NCBI RefSeq assembly: GCF_001279775.1
Contig: NZ_LGDG01000211.1
Location: 1 to 64,000 of the forward strand
Reading direction: 5' to 3'
DNA: 64,000 nucleotides
Origin: Streptomyces sp. MMG1533
Lineage (GTDB): Bacteria; Actinomycetota; Actinomycetes; Streptomycetales; Streptomycetaceae
Shown: piece by piece, positions 15,920 through 23,468 of the stretch
Layout of the letters: every line of letters begins with the position of its first letter
Position numbering within the stretch: position 1 is the first letter of the stretch
Made by a program: the position numbers and the translations under genes
The notes under the pieces: model-generated
Databases searched by the model: none
Told to the model about the DNA's origin: nothing
Seen by the model: the letters and a program-made list of their open reading frames with translations, nothing else

Positions 15920-16260
15920 GAGAGCCAAGTCTATGCGGCGGACGGCCGAGGATGTGCAGGCGGCAGGATACCTGGCCCTCCAGAGGAGTGAAATCTATCT
16001 TTGCCAGGGTAGACATTGGCCGTCGCTGCGGGTAGCGTTTTTCTCGTAGACGAGATCGAAGGACGGATGGAGGAGCAAAACGCCATCAGGATCGCCCGGA
16101 CCGAGCACGTTCGGCCCGGGTACCGCAAGACCCCGGATTGGAAGGTGGTCCCCGGTCACGCAGCCGCGATCCCCGCACCCCCGCCCCTCTTCCGGGCCGG
16201 GTGACGGAAGTAGAAGGTCGGCACAGCAGTAGAGCCGACAGATGGTGTTCAATTTCCTTC
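15920..16260. other. Intergenic region with stress-type promoter motifs and a possible 45-aa micro-gene
   Basis: Two GGGTAG hexamers (about 16008-16013 and 16029-16035) resemble the -10 of sigma-B-like promoters. The inverted repeat TCTCGTAGACGAGA lies at 16042-16055. Just after it, ATG 16067 opens a frame of 45 codons to TGA 16204 ([15 protein letters not shown]...), with GAAGGA close upstream. The peptide matches nothing I know, and its Pro/Ala-rich end argues against a folded protein. I therefore leave it as a possibility. Confidence 0.35.
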
Positions 16261-16292
16261 GGGGCCCTGGTGCCGTACGGCACTGGGGCCCC
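16261..16292 (+). promoter_or_regulatory. 14-bp hairpin in front of the MerR-like gene
   Basis: The bases 16261-16274 pair with 16279-16292 (two G-T pairs, loop GTAC). It ends 25 bases before the ATG, so it is either a terminator for an upstream leader transcript or an attenuator of the regulator gene. Confidence 0.5.
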
Positions 16293-16317
16293 TCGACGCG
16301 TTGGTCAACGAGGTGAC

Positions 16318-16668
16318 ATGACAGCAGATACTCCGCTCAGCGGTCGTCTGGACGACGACGACTACCCCGCGTACACGATGGGCCGGGCCGCCGCGATGCT
16401 CGGCACCACGCCGGGCTTCCTGCGGGCCATCGGTGAGGCCCGTCTGATCACACCGCTCCGCTCCGAGGGCGGGCACCGCCGGTACTCCCGCTATCAGCTG
16501 CGGATCGCCGCCCGCGCCCGCGAGCTCGTCGACCGGGGCACCCCGATCGAGGCGGCCTGCCGCATCGTCATCCTCGAGGACCAGCTGGAGGAGGCCCAGC
16601 GCATCAACGCCGAGTACCGCCGGGCCGCGAGCGAGGCGGCCGGCGGTTCCCGCTCCGGGGCGGGCTGA
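16318..16668 (+). CDS. MerR-like helix-turn-helix regulator, copy A
   Basis: The 116-residue protein has a MerR-type winged helix (YTMGRAAAMLGTTPGFLRAIGEARLITPLRSEGGHRRYSRYQLRIAARARELVDRGTPIEAACRIVILEDQLEEAQ). The C-terminal helix could dimerise, but there is no effector domain. A paralogue lies at 21493-21861 beside cspA copy B, so both cold-shock sets carry one. GAGG precedes the ATG, and a hairpin is present in the leader. It probably regulates genes in its own set (inference). Confidence 0.82.
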   Translation: MTADTPLSGRLDDDDYPAYTMGRAAAMLGTTPGFLRAIGEARLITPLRSEGGHRRYSRYQLRIAARARELVDRGTPIEAACRIVILEDQLEEAQRINAEYRRAASEAAGGSRSGAG

Positions 16669-16674
16669 GCCGCG

Positions 16675-17286
16675 TCAGGATCGTGCGCGCGCGGCCTTGA
16701 CGAACGCCGTGATCAGGACGGGGTCCTTGACCCCCCGGCTCTGCTCCACACCGCTCGACACGTCGACGCCCCACGGATGCGTGGCATCGACGGCGTCCCG
16801 CACGTTGTCCGGGCTGAGGCCACCGGCGAGCAGCCACTTCTCCCCGGATCCGGCCAGCGGCCCGTCGGACCAGTCCCAGGCGACACCGGAGCCCGGCACG
16901 GGGGCATCCAGCAGCAGCATGTCCTCGCCCATGTCTCCGAAGCGCGGCACGGAGTCGCCGAACGCCGCGGCCCGGATCAGCGTCCACCCGCCCGTCGCCA
17001 GGCCGGCGTAATACCCTCGGTCCTCCGGCCCGTGCAGCTGTACGGCCCGGATTCCCGCGTCGGCGGCCACTGACCGCACCTCGTCCAGGGGCTCCTCGCG
17101 GAACACGCCGACCGTCAGCACACTCTCGGGTACGCGACGGCACAGCCGTGCGGCCGTGGCGGCGTCGATCCGGCGCGGGCTGTCGGAGAACACGAACCCG
17201 ATGGCGTCGGCCCCCGCCTCGATGGCCGTGTCGACGTCCCTCTCGGTCTTCAGACCACAGATCTTGACGAACAGGGAGTTGCTCAC
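16675..17286 (-). CDS. trpF: Phosphoribosylanthranilate isomerase
   Basis: A 203-residue TIM barrel with the TrpF signature KICGL at residues 8-12 (catalytic Cys), the catalytic-Asp region LLLDAPVPGSG, and GVDVSSGVEQSRGVKD near the C-terminus as the phosphate-binding end. It isomerises N-(5'-phosphoribosyl)anthranilate in tryptophan synthesis. In most Streptomyces PriA (bifunctional HisA/TrpF) does this step and a separate trpF is absent, so this stand-alone gene is notable. Start GTG 17286 has GGAG seven bases upstream. No other trp gene is adjacent. Confidence 0.9.
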   Translation of the reverse strand: MSNSLFVKICGLKTERDVDTAIEAGADAIGFVFSDSPRRIDAATAARLCRRVPESVLTVGVFREEPLDEVRSVAADAGIRAVQLHGPEDRGYYAGLATGGWTLIRAAAFGDSVPRFGDMGEDMLLLDAPVPGSGVAWDWSDGPLAGSGEKWLLAGGLSPDNVRDAVDATHPWGVDVSSGVEQSRGVKDPVLITAFVKAARARS

Positions 17287-17365
17287 GCTGGTGCTCCAGT
17301 GGGGCGTACGACGGGAAGCGGGTGAGACAACGTTACCGGCGTGGTCCTCCCGGCCGGCCCTCGGT

Positions 17366-17956
17366 TCAGGCTCCGCGCTTCCAGGACGGGTCGCGGCCCG
17401 CCAGGCCCAGGGCGCGGTCGAACAGCGGGGCGGTCGCGGGCACAGCCACCTCGGGGCCGAAGGCGCCGTAGCGTCGGGCCGTCTCGGCCCTGCCGGAGAC
17501 GTCCTCGTACACCGCCGCGGCGAGTTCGTCGTCCACCGTCAGCTTCCGGCCGGTGGCCACGGCGAGGTCCCAGCCGTGCAGCAGCCACTCGCACAGCAGG
17601 ATTCCGCCGACGAAGGGGGCCGGCATCGTCCGGCCGCTGCCGGTCAGGGCCGTCTCGCCGGCCCAGGCCCCCGGGTCGCTCCACACGGCGGCGGTCGCCG
17701 CCGAACGGGCGGCGTACGTCTTGGCCCAGTCCGGCTCCGCGGTGAAGTCGTACCCCTCCGCCACCTGGTCCGACGGCGGCTGCTTGAGCCCGGCGGTGTG
17801 CCCCCGTACGGCGGTCCAGAACATCAGGTGGTTCACGAGGGCGCCGACCGTCATCTCCTCGCACGGAGTGGGCCCGTCGAGGTCGCCCGGCCCGATCCCG
17901 CGCACGACGTCCACGGCGGCCGCGGAGGCCCGGGCCATCACAGGTGCCAGTTCCAT
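17366..17956 (-). CDS. TIGR03086-family metal-binding protein (DinB/maleylpyruvate-isomerase-like)
   Basis: The 196-residue all-helical protein has the DinB/MDMPI pattern: DLDGPTPCEEMTVGALVNHLMFWTAVRGH (His ligand), and LLCEWLLHGWDLAVATGR with the second His near residue 140. The family is common in actinomycetes and includes mycothiol-dependent enzymes, so a bacillithiol/mycothiol-type role is possible but not shown. I start it at ATG 17956. An upstream frame to 18280 overlaps the desaturase and has no ribosome site. It follows the desaturase gene with a 68-bp gap. Confidence 0.78.
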   Translation of the reverse strand: MELAPVMARASAAAVDVVRGIGPGDLDGPTPCEEMTVGALVNHLMFWTAVRGHTAGLKQPPSDQVAEGYDFTAEPDWAKTYAARSAATAAVWSDPGAWAGETALTGSGRTMPAPFVGGILLCEWLLHGWDLAVATGRKLTVDDELAAAVYEDVSGRAETARRYGAFGPEVAVPATAPLFDRALGLAGRDPSWKRGA

Positions 17957-18024
17957 GACCGCCACGCTAGGCGGTACGACGGCGACGGGTATTGAAGAAA
18001 CGCGACAGCTGGAAGATGCCCAGG

Positions 18025-19110
18025 TCAGCGCGGAGGCAGCGCGTGGCGCAGCACCCGCCCCCACATCGACCCGTACTGACGCCCCAGCGGCCCGGTGACG
18101 TACGGCAGCCCGTACCGCGCGCAGATCTCCCGCACCCGCGGCGCGACCTCGGCGTAACGGTTGCTGGGCAGGTCGGGGAAGACGTGGTGCTCTATCTGGT
18201 GGCTGAGGTTGCCGGTGAGCACGTGGAAGAGGAAGCCGCCCTCGATGTTGGCCGAGCCCTGGATCTGGCGCTGGTACCACTGCCCGCGGCTCTCCCCCTC
18301 CAGTTGCTCCTCGGCGAAGGTCTGCACGTCACCGGGGAAATGACCGCAGAAGATGATGGTGTGGGCCCACACGTTGCGCGCGGTGTTGGCGGTGAGGTTG
18401 CCGAGCAGACAGGGCAGCGCGGACGGCCCGGCGAGAAGGGGGAAGAGGACGTAGTCCTTGGCCGCCTGCCGCACCCCCTTGCCGACCAGCCCCGCCAGAT
18501 CGCCGAGGAAGGCCCGCACGCTCTTGCGGCCGGCCGTCACCGCGTCGGCCTCCAGGTCGTACACGGCGATGCCCCACTCGAAGACGGGCGCGAGCAGGGC
18601 GGCGTACAGCGGCTGGAGAAGGTGGAGGGGCCGCCAGGGCTGTTCGGGGCTCATCCGCAGGACGGTGTAGCCGAGGTCGCGGTCGAGGCCGACGACGTTG
18701 GTGTAGGTGTGGTGGAGGTGGTTGTGGGTGTGCTTCCAGGCGTCGGCGGGGGTGAGGAAGTCCCACTCCCAGGTGGTCGAGTGGATCGCCGGGTCGCCCA
18801 TCCAGTCCCACTGGCCGTGCAGGACGTTGTGGCCCAGCTCCATGTTCTCCAGGATCTTGGCGCCGGTCAGCATCGCGGTACCGGCACACCATGCCGGCGG
18901 GAACAGCGAGACGGCGAGGGCGATTCGGCCACCGGTCTCCAGTCCGCGCTGGACGGCGATCACCCTGCGGATGTAGCGGGCGTCGTCCGCCCCGCGCGCC
19001 GCGACGACCTCGGACCGGATCCGGTCGAGTTCCCTGCCCAGTTCCCCGGTACGGTCGGTACGGTCGGTATGGTCAACTCGCTCGGTCGGTACGGCAGTTG
19101 CTACGGCCAT
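18025..19110 (-). CDS. Membrane fatty-acid (acyl-CoA) desaturase
   Basis: The protein has 361 residues and the three histidine boxes of the membrane di-iron desaturases: GHNVLHGQ (HxxxH), HTHNHLHH (HxxHH) and HQIEHH near residue 310. Hydrophobic segments surround them. It resembles the DesA3-type acyl-CoA desaturases, which receive electrons from a ferredoxin-reductase partner. That partner is encoded directly upstream (19131-20279), 20 bases before this gene, and the two form an operon. AGGAGG precedes the ATG at 19110. It probably introduces a cis double bond into membrane acyl chains, which would suit cold adaptation next to the cold-shock sets (inference). Confidence 0.9.
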   Translation of the reverse strand: MAVATAVPTERVDHTDRTDRTGELGRELDRIRSEVVAARGADDARYIRRVIAVQRGLETGGRIALAVSLFPPAWCAGTAMLTGAKILENMELGHNVLHGQWDWMGDPAIHSTTWEWDFLTPADAWKHTHNHLHHTYTNVVGLDRDLGYTVLRMSPEQPWRPLHLLQPLYAALLAPVFEWGIAVYDLEADAVTAGRKSVRAFLGDLAGLVGKGVRQAAKDYVLFPLLAGPSALPCLLGNLTANTARNVWAHTIIFCGHFPGDVQTFAEEQLEGESRGQWYQRQIQGSANIEGGFLFHVLTGNLSHQIEHHVFPDLPSNRYAEVAPRVREICARYGLPYVTGPLGRQYGSMWGRVLRHALPPR

Positions 19111-19130
19111 GGGAGCCTCCTCGGGAGGTC

Positions 19131-20279
19131 CTAGACATCGAGGGCGAGGGGACCTGCGGCCGCGTTGACGCAGGTCTGGATCAACTCGCCGGGTTCACCG
19201 TGCAGTTCACCGGTCCGCAGATCGCGGACCCGCCCGTCCACGAGTGCCACCAGGCAGCCGTGGCACACACCCATACGGCAGCCGTACGGCAGCACCACCC
19301 CCGCCGCCTCACCGGTCGCCAACAGAGTGGTGGACGCGGGCGCGTCGGCCTCGACCCCGCTGCGGTCGAACCGCACCCGGCTGCCGCCCGTGTCCGGACC
19401 CGGTGCCGGTACCGCGGCCGGCCGGAAGCGCTCCGTCCGCAGCCGGTCCCCCTCACCCGCGTCGGCCCACCACCGCTCCACCTCGCCCAGCAGCCCCGCC
19501 GGCCCGCACACCCACGTCTCCCGCCGACGCCAGTCGGGACAGAGCCCGGCGATCCGCTCGGGGGTGAGCCTGCCGTCCGCGCGCGTGTACGTCAGTCGGA
19601 GCGTGAGCCACGGCAACCGGTCGGCCGACTCGGTCAGTTCGGCGTGGAAGAGACACCGCTCCGGCGTGGGCGCGCTGTGCAGGAGTACGACGTCCGGGAG
19701 GCGCGTGCCACGAGCGGCGAGGGTGCGCAGGATCCCCATGACAGGGGTGATGCCGCTGCCCGCCGTCACGAACAGGACACGCGCGGGAGGCGGCTCAGGC
19801 AGCACGAACTCCCCCTGGGCGGGGCCGAGTCGCAGCACTGTGCCGACAGCGGTCCGGTGCACGAGGTGCGGGGAGACCACGCCCTTCTCGGCCGACTTGA
19901 CCGTGATGGTGACGGTCGCGCCGGGCGGTGAGGTGATCGAGTACGTACGCCAGTGCCGTACGCCGTCGATCTCGACGCCCACCGGCAGAAACTGCCCGGC
20001 CCGGTGCCCCGCCCAGCCGCGTCCCGGCCGGATCTCCAGCGTCGCGGCCTCGGGCCCCTCCGCCCGTACGGCGACGACCCGGCCGGCGGGGTGCCGTGCC
20101 GACAGCAGGGGGTCGAGCATGCCGAGGTAGTCGTCCGGGGCGAGGGGGCTGGTCAACGGGCCGGCCAGCCGGGTCACCGCCGACAGCACACTGTCCGAGG
20201 CCCGACCGCCCAGCCACGCGGCGAGCCGGCTCCCGGCGAGGGGCGGCGGCGATGAGAGCGAGAGCGACGGCACGGGCAT
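19131..20279 (-). CDS. Ferredoxin reductase with C-terminal 2Fe-2S domain
   Basis: The 382-residue protein has a flavin-binding barrel with RTYSITSP near residue 115, a NAD(P)-binding motif GSGITPVMGIL, and a C-terminal plant-type ferredoxin domain with CRMGVCHGC and a last Cys in QTCVNAAAG. This layout (FAD-NAD(P)-2Fe-2S) is that of the Rv3230c-type partner of DesA3 desaturases. Start ATG 20279 has AAAGGG eight bases upstream. GTG 20288 is less well placed. The desaturase begins 20 bases after its stop. Confidence 0.88.
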   Translation of the reverse strand: MPVPSLSLSSPPPLAGSRLAAWLGGRASDSVLSAVTRLAGPLTSPLAPDDYLGMLDPLLSARHPAGRVVAVRAEGPEAATLEIRPGRGWAGHRAGQFLPVGVEIDGVRHWRTYSITSPPGATVTITVKSAEKGVVSPHLVHRTAVGTVLRLGPAQGEFVLPEPPPARVLFVTAGSGITPVMGILRTLAARGTRLPDVVLLHSAPTPERCLFHAELTESADRLPWLTLRLTYTRADGRLTPERIAGLCPDWRRRETWVCGPAGLLGEVERWWADAGEGDRLRTERFRPAAVPAPGPDTGGSRVRFDRSGVEADAPASTTLLATGEAAGVVLPYGCRMGVCHGCLVALVDGRVRDLRTGELHGEPGELIQTCVNAAAGPLALDV

Positions 20280-20553
20280 GCGGGGCACCCTTTCCTCCTC
20301 GTGCCCCCTGCTCCGGGCGCGCCTGGGATCCTCGGGAGTCGCAGTCAGCGAAGCACACCGTGCGGCAGGGGCCCCGGCCTCGGGGAGGCTTTGCGCCAGG
20401 ATCCGTGCGGGCCCTGCCAGGAGGGACGTGACGGCGGTCGGCGTACGGGCGCGGTGACCTGCGCGGGGCGGAGGTGAGAAGGAGGATGGTTCCGCGCCGG
20501 GATGGCCTGATGGCGGTGGTGCCGGTGCGGAACGGGCCGGGAATCGGCCGGTG

Positions 20554-20847
20554 TCAGCCGCCCATTTCCCCGAACGGGTCCGGCGCCGAGCCGGAGGCGA
20601 GCGGCGACTGAGGGGGTGTCGCGTGGCAGACGAAGCCCAGGCGGACCAGTGCCCGGGTCACTTCGCCGGCAGTGAAGTCACGGCGGTCCTGACGGGTGAT
20701 CACCTCGCCGACCTGCTTGACCGGGAACACCTTGCGCCCTATGACCACGCAGGCCCCGGTGACCTCCTCCGGGGCGAGGCCATCCATCTTCGACTCCACC
20801 TCGGACTTGACGAGGTCGAAGGGGAAACGGGCGATCACACAGCGCAT
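20554..20847 (-). CDS. SCO5918-family protein, copy B
   Basis: The 97-residue paralogue of 15149-15469 begins MRCVIARFPFDLVK and contains VKQVGEVITRQDRRDFTAGEVTRALVRLGFVCH. The family block is well kept and the C-terminus is variable. Start ATG 20847. It lies downstream of cspA copy B on the same strand, behind that gene's terminator. Biochemical function is not known. Confidence 0.82.
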   Translation of the reverse strand: MRCVIARFPFDLVKSEVESKMDGLAPEEVTGACVVIGRKVFPVKQVGEVITRQDRRDFTAGEVTRALVRLGFVCHATPPQSPLASGSAPDPFGEMGG

Positions 20848-20940
20848 GGGTGCCTCACCAAGGGTCGGGCGGAGCAGGCGGGAAACGCGGGGTGCGCGCA
20901 AAAGCGCAGGGCCGGCGCATGGCCGGTCCAGGGAAAACGA

Positions 20941-20971
20941 ACAGGGCCCGCACCCAAGGTGCGGGCCCTGT
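20941..20971 (-). terminator. 14-bp hairpin terminator after cspA copy B
   Basis: The arms 20941-20954 and 20958-20971 are exact complements with a 3-nt loop. It lies 11 bases past the cspA stop. It shares the core GGGCCCGCACC with the terminator of cspA copy A. Confidence 0.85.
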
Positions 20972-20982
20972 CGCAGCGCTGA

Positions 20983-21186
20983 CTAGGCAGGAACGATGTT
21001 CTCCGCCTGCGGGCCCTTCTGGCCCTGAGTGACGTCGAACGTCACCTTCTGGCCTTCCTGCAGCTCGCGGAAGCCCTGGGTGGCGATGTTCGAGTAGTGG
21101 GCGAAGACGTCGGCGCCGCCGCCGTCCTGCTCGATGAAGCCGAAGCCCTTTTCCGCGTTGAACCACTTCACGGTACCGGTGGCCAT
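20983..21186 (-). CDS. cspA: Cold-shock protein (CspA family), copy B
   Basis: The 67-residue cold-shock domain has KGFGFIEQ and DVFAHYS as RNA-binding motifs. It is nearly identical to copy A, with about seven differences (for example Thr36, Gln43, Thr49, Val52). GGAG precedes the ATG at 21186. The leader is conserved with copy A. Together with the MerR-like gene upstream and the SCO5918-family gene downstream it forms set B, inverted relative to set A. Confidence 0.96.
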   Translation of the reverse strand: MATGTVKWFNAEKGFGFIEQDGGGADVFAHYSNIATQGFRELQEGQKVTFDVTQGQKGPQAENIVPA

Positions 21187-21237
21187 GTCATATCTCCTGA
21201 GGCAGTGCTGGGGACCCGCACCTCGCGAATCTCCTCA

Positions 21238-21314
21238 TCGCCGTGATGATCACCTGCCCGGAAAAACCGGCAGCAAAATGGCAACCACAACTGCAACTGA
21301 GGTTGAGCGTAGCA
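21238..21314 (-). promoter_or_regulatory. Conserved promoter and 5' leader of cspA (set B)
   Basis: Read on the minus strand it has TGCTAC, CTCAGTTGCAG, TGTGGTTGCC, a GGTTTTTCCGG segment and GATCATCACGGCGA, in the same order as 12581-12651. The variable part lies between the conserved blocks, as expected of an RNA with paired and unpaired segments. The rest of the gap to the MerR-like gene (21315-21492) shows nothing else. Confidence 0.6.
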
Positions 21315-21492
21315 CGGAAAGAATTCGGCAACAGGGGATGACTTCGGCGAGCCGATCACCCGGATAAACACGCCCTGGAGAGCTTCGGAGGATCTGAGAA
21401 TCCTTTTCCCGGGCCCGCTCGAATTTCTTCCCCGGTCGCGCCAGTTTTCTGCCCCGGCCGCGTCAGGTTTCTTCTGCGGTCATGTCAGATAT

Positions 21493-21861
21493 TCACTCGT
21501 CGGGCTTGTCGGGGTCGGGCTCGAACCCGGTCCCGGGCCCCTCCGCCGGGTGGCGCAGCTCCTCGTGTTCGCGCAGGGCCTCCTCCAGCTGGTCCTCGAG
21601 GCCGATGATGCGGATGGCGGCATCGATCGGGGTCCCCTGGTCGACCAGCTCACGGGCCCGGGCGGCCAGACGCAGCTGGTGGCGCGAGTAGCGGCGGTGG
21701 CCGCCGTCCGACCGCTTCGGGGATACGAGGTTCGCCTCGCCGAGGGCCCGGAGGAACCCGGGCGTGGCACCGATCAGCTCGGCGGCCCGGCCCATGGTGT
21801 ACGCCGGGTAGTGGTCGTCGTCGAGCCGGTCGGCGGCCTGCGACTGGTCTTCCGAGGGCAT
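21493..21861 (-). CDS. MerR-like helix-turn-helix regulator, copy B
   Basis: The 122-residue paralogue of 16318-16668 shares YPAYTMGRAAELIGATPGFLRALGEANLVSPKRSDGGHRRYSRHQLRLAARARELVDQGTPIDAAIRI and a C-terminal helix, followed by an acidic tail. No ligand domain is visible. It is located upstream of cspA copy B on the same strand. A role in controlling the cold-shock sets is inferred from its repeated position. Confidence 0.82.
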   Translation of the reverse strand: MPSEDQSQAADRLDDDHYPAYTMGRAAELIGATPGFLRALGEANLVSPKRSDGGHRRYSRHQLRLAARARELVDQGTPIDAAIRIIGLEDQLEEALREHEELRHPAEGPGTGFEPDPDKPDE

Positions 21862-22095
21862 GTACGCCTTCCCGCGGGCCGCCAGGGCGCGGCCCGCCGC
21901 ATGGGGCAGTTTCCCCGTACGAGAACTCTAGTCGCCCCGGCCGAATCCCTGCTGCGGCGGACATAGATGTGCGACACCCGTCGGCCGGGTGAGCCCGGCC
22001 CGTCCCGTACCGGAACTCCCCGGCACGTCATGACCCCGCCGGGTACGGTGGACATGACCGGGGGCATGCGGCAGACCTGCGGCGAAAGAGGAACG

Positions 22096-22386
22096 GTGAC
22101 CGACATGGGCTCGACGTCCGACCGCCCGCCCGAGGGAGACGACCTCGCCGAGGTGCGCATCATCGCGGCGGACCCCGATGTCGCCCAGCGGGTCGCGCTG
22201 CTCCTGCGCCAGGTCTTCCACTGCGACGAACCCCGCAGCTACCCCACGGGCCCGGACGGACACGGCACCCTCCTCCACCTGACGGTCGACACCGGACGCG
22301 TCGCAGACGCCTCCCCCGACCCCTCGACCTGGCTCGTCAGCAGCCGTTCCCAGGGCCGCCGCGCCCACACCGACGAGCCGGGCTGA
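22096..22386 (+). CDS. Conserved hypothetical protein (96 aa)
   Basis: Start GTG 22096 has AGAGGA just upstream. The small protein has a ferredoxin-like or response-type pattern (DDLAEVRIIAADPDVAQRVALLLRQVFHCDEPRSYPTG), then LLHLTVDTGRV and a polar C-terminus. I recognise it only as a Streptomyces-type small cytosolic protein without known function. It ends before a strong hairpin. Confidence 0.6.
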   Translation: MTDMGSTSDRPPEGDDLAEVRIIAADPDVAQRVALLLRQVFHCDEPRSYPTGPDGHGTLLHLTVDTGRVADASPDPSTWLVSSRSQGRRAHTDEPG

Positions 22387-22419
22387 CTCGCACCGGCCCG
22401 AGCCGTACGCGCACGTCCG

Positions 22420-22465
22420 ACGGCCGCCGCCGGGCCCCGTGGTGGACGGGGCCGGCGGCGGCCGT
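22420..22465 (+). terminator. Long GC-rich hairpin terminator
   Basis: The arms 22420-22440 and 22446-22465 pair along 20 bases with one bulged G, around a 5-nt loop, 34 bases after the preceding stop. Confidence 0.8.
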
Positions 22466-22957
22466 CTTCTGCGGCTCCGCCGCGTGGCCGCTCCCCCTCG
22501 CGGGCGCGCGCGTCGGAGCCTGGGTACCCCACATCGGATCCGCGGCGGATGCGGGAGGTCACCGCGGTGGTTTCACGACGGGGGAGGCGAAGGCGGCAGG
22601 GACCGACGGCGTACGGGCGAGGTGACGGCCGGCTGCCCTGCGGTGGCGGCGAAACGGTCCTTGCCCGGGCAACCGCCCGGGCGACTGGCTCTCGGGACGC
22701 GGGCGGCCGGTGAGCTGCCGTGCGACTTACTGTCCTGCGGAATCCTGCGGCCGACCTGCGGAATGCCGCGGCCGAGCAGCGCAAGCCTAGGTGAGCTTCC
22801 CCGGGGTGGATACCCCCGCGCACGGCCCGTGTGGCGTCGCCGGAGTGCCCCGTCCCGCCCCGCGCCTCGCCGCGAGCGCGCTCATGGCGGTCGAACCCCG
22901 CCAGCCCCCGGGCGGGGCAGTCCGCGGGAGTAGCGTGGGGACAAGAGGAACAGGCAG
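22466..22957. other. Intergenic region, no gene seen
   Basis: In 492 bp I see no frame with a ribosome site and recognisable protein. The 12-bp palindrome TTGCCCGGGCAA occurs at 22661-22672, and there are scattered repeats of TGCGGAAT and CGGCCG. It probably contains only the promoter of the DUF5994 gene. Confidence 0.5.
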
Positions 22958-23443
22958 GTGAGCGCGATGACCGGTAGCGACCGCCCGTCGGCGCCACGGC
23001 TCCTGCCGAACGGCATCCACGAGTCCGTGCGCCCCGGGACGGCCCTCCTGAGGCTGGAGACCACGCACGAGCGCGGAGGAGTGCTCGACGGCGCGTGGTG
23101 GCCCCGTTCCCGGAACGTCGCCACCGAGCTCCCCGGCCTGATCCGCGCGCTTGCCGAACGGCTCGGGCCGATCACCCGGGTGGGGCTGGACTCCGCCGCC
23201 TGGGACGCTCTGCCGACGCGTCTGGTCGTCGACGACCGCGTGGTGCACATCGACGCGTCGGCCGTGGGCGACGACACCGTCCTGGTGAGCCGCGGCGAGG
23301 GGGACCACTTCTCCCTCCTCCTCGTCCCTCCGCACACACCGCCCGACGCGGCCCGCGCCGCGATGGCCGAGGCGGTCCGCGCCGACAACCTCAAACAGGC
23401 CGGACAGATCCTCATCGGCATCGACACCGGGCCGCCGCGCTGA
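22958..23443 (+). CDS. DUF5994 family protein
   Basis: The 161-residue cytosolic protein matches the DUF5994 pattern: GALLRLETTHERGGVLDGAWWPRSRNVATELPGLIRALAERLGPITRVGLDSAAWD, then VVDDRVVHIDAS and a C-terminal helical segment (PPDAARAAMAEAV) before a short tail. Its function is unknown, and Streptomyces carry several copies. GAGGA lies eight bases before GTG 22958. ATG 22967 is possible. It converges with the lysyl-oxidase-like gene. Confidence 0.8.
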   Translation: MSAMTGSDRPSAPRLLPNGIHESVRPGTALLRLETTHERGGVLDGAWWPRSRNVATELPGLIRALAERLGPITRVGLDSAAWDALPTRLVVDDRVVHIDASAVGDDTVLVSRGEGDHFSLLLVPPHTPPDAARAAMAEAVRADNLKQAGQILIGIDTGPPR

Positions 23444-23468
23444 GCGGCGGCCCTCGATCCGTTACGGC

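Noticed and set aside
22466..22957. Candidate frames in the gap before DUF5994
   Set aside because: Arg/Gly/Pro-rich frames without a start context; probably non-coding.
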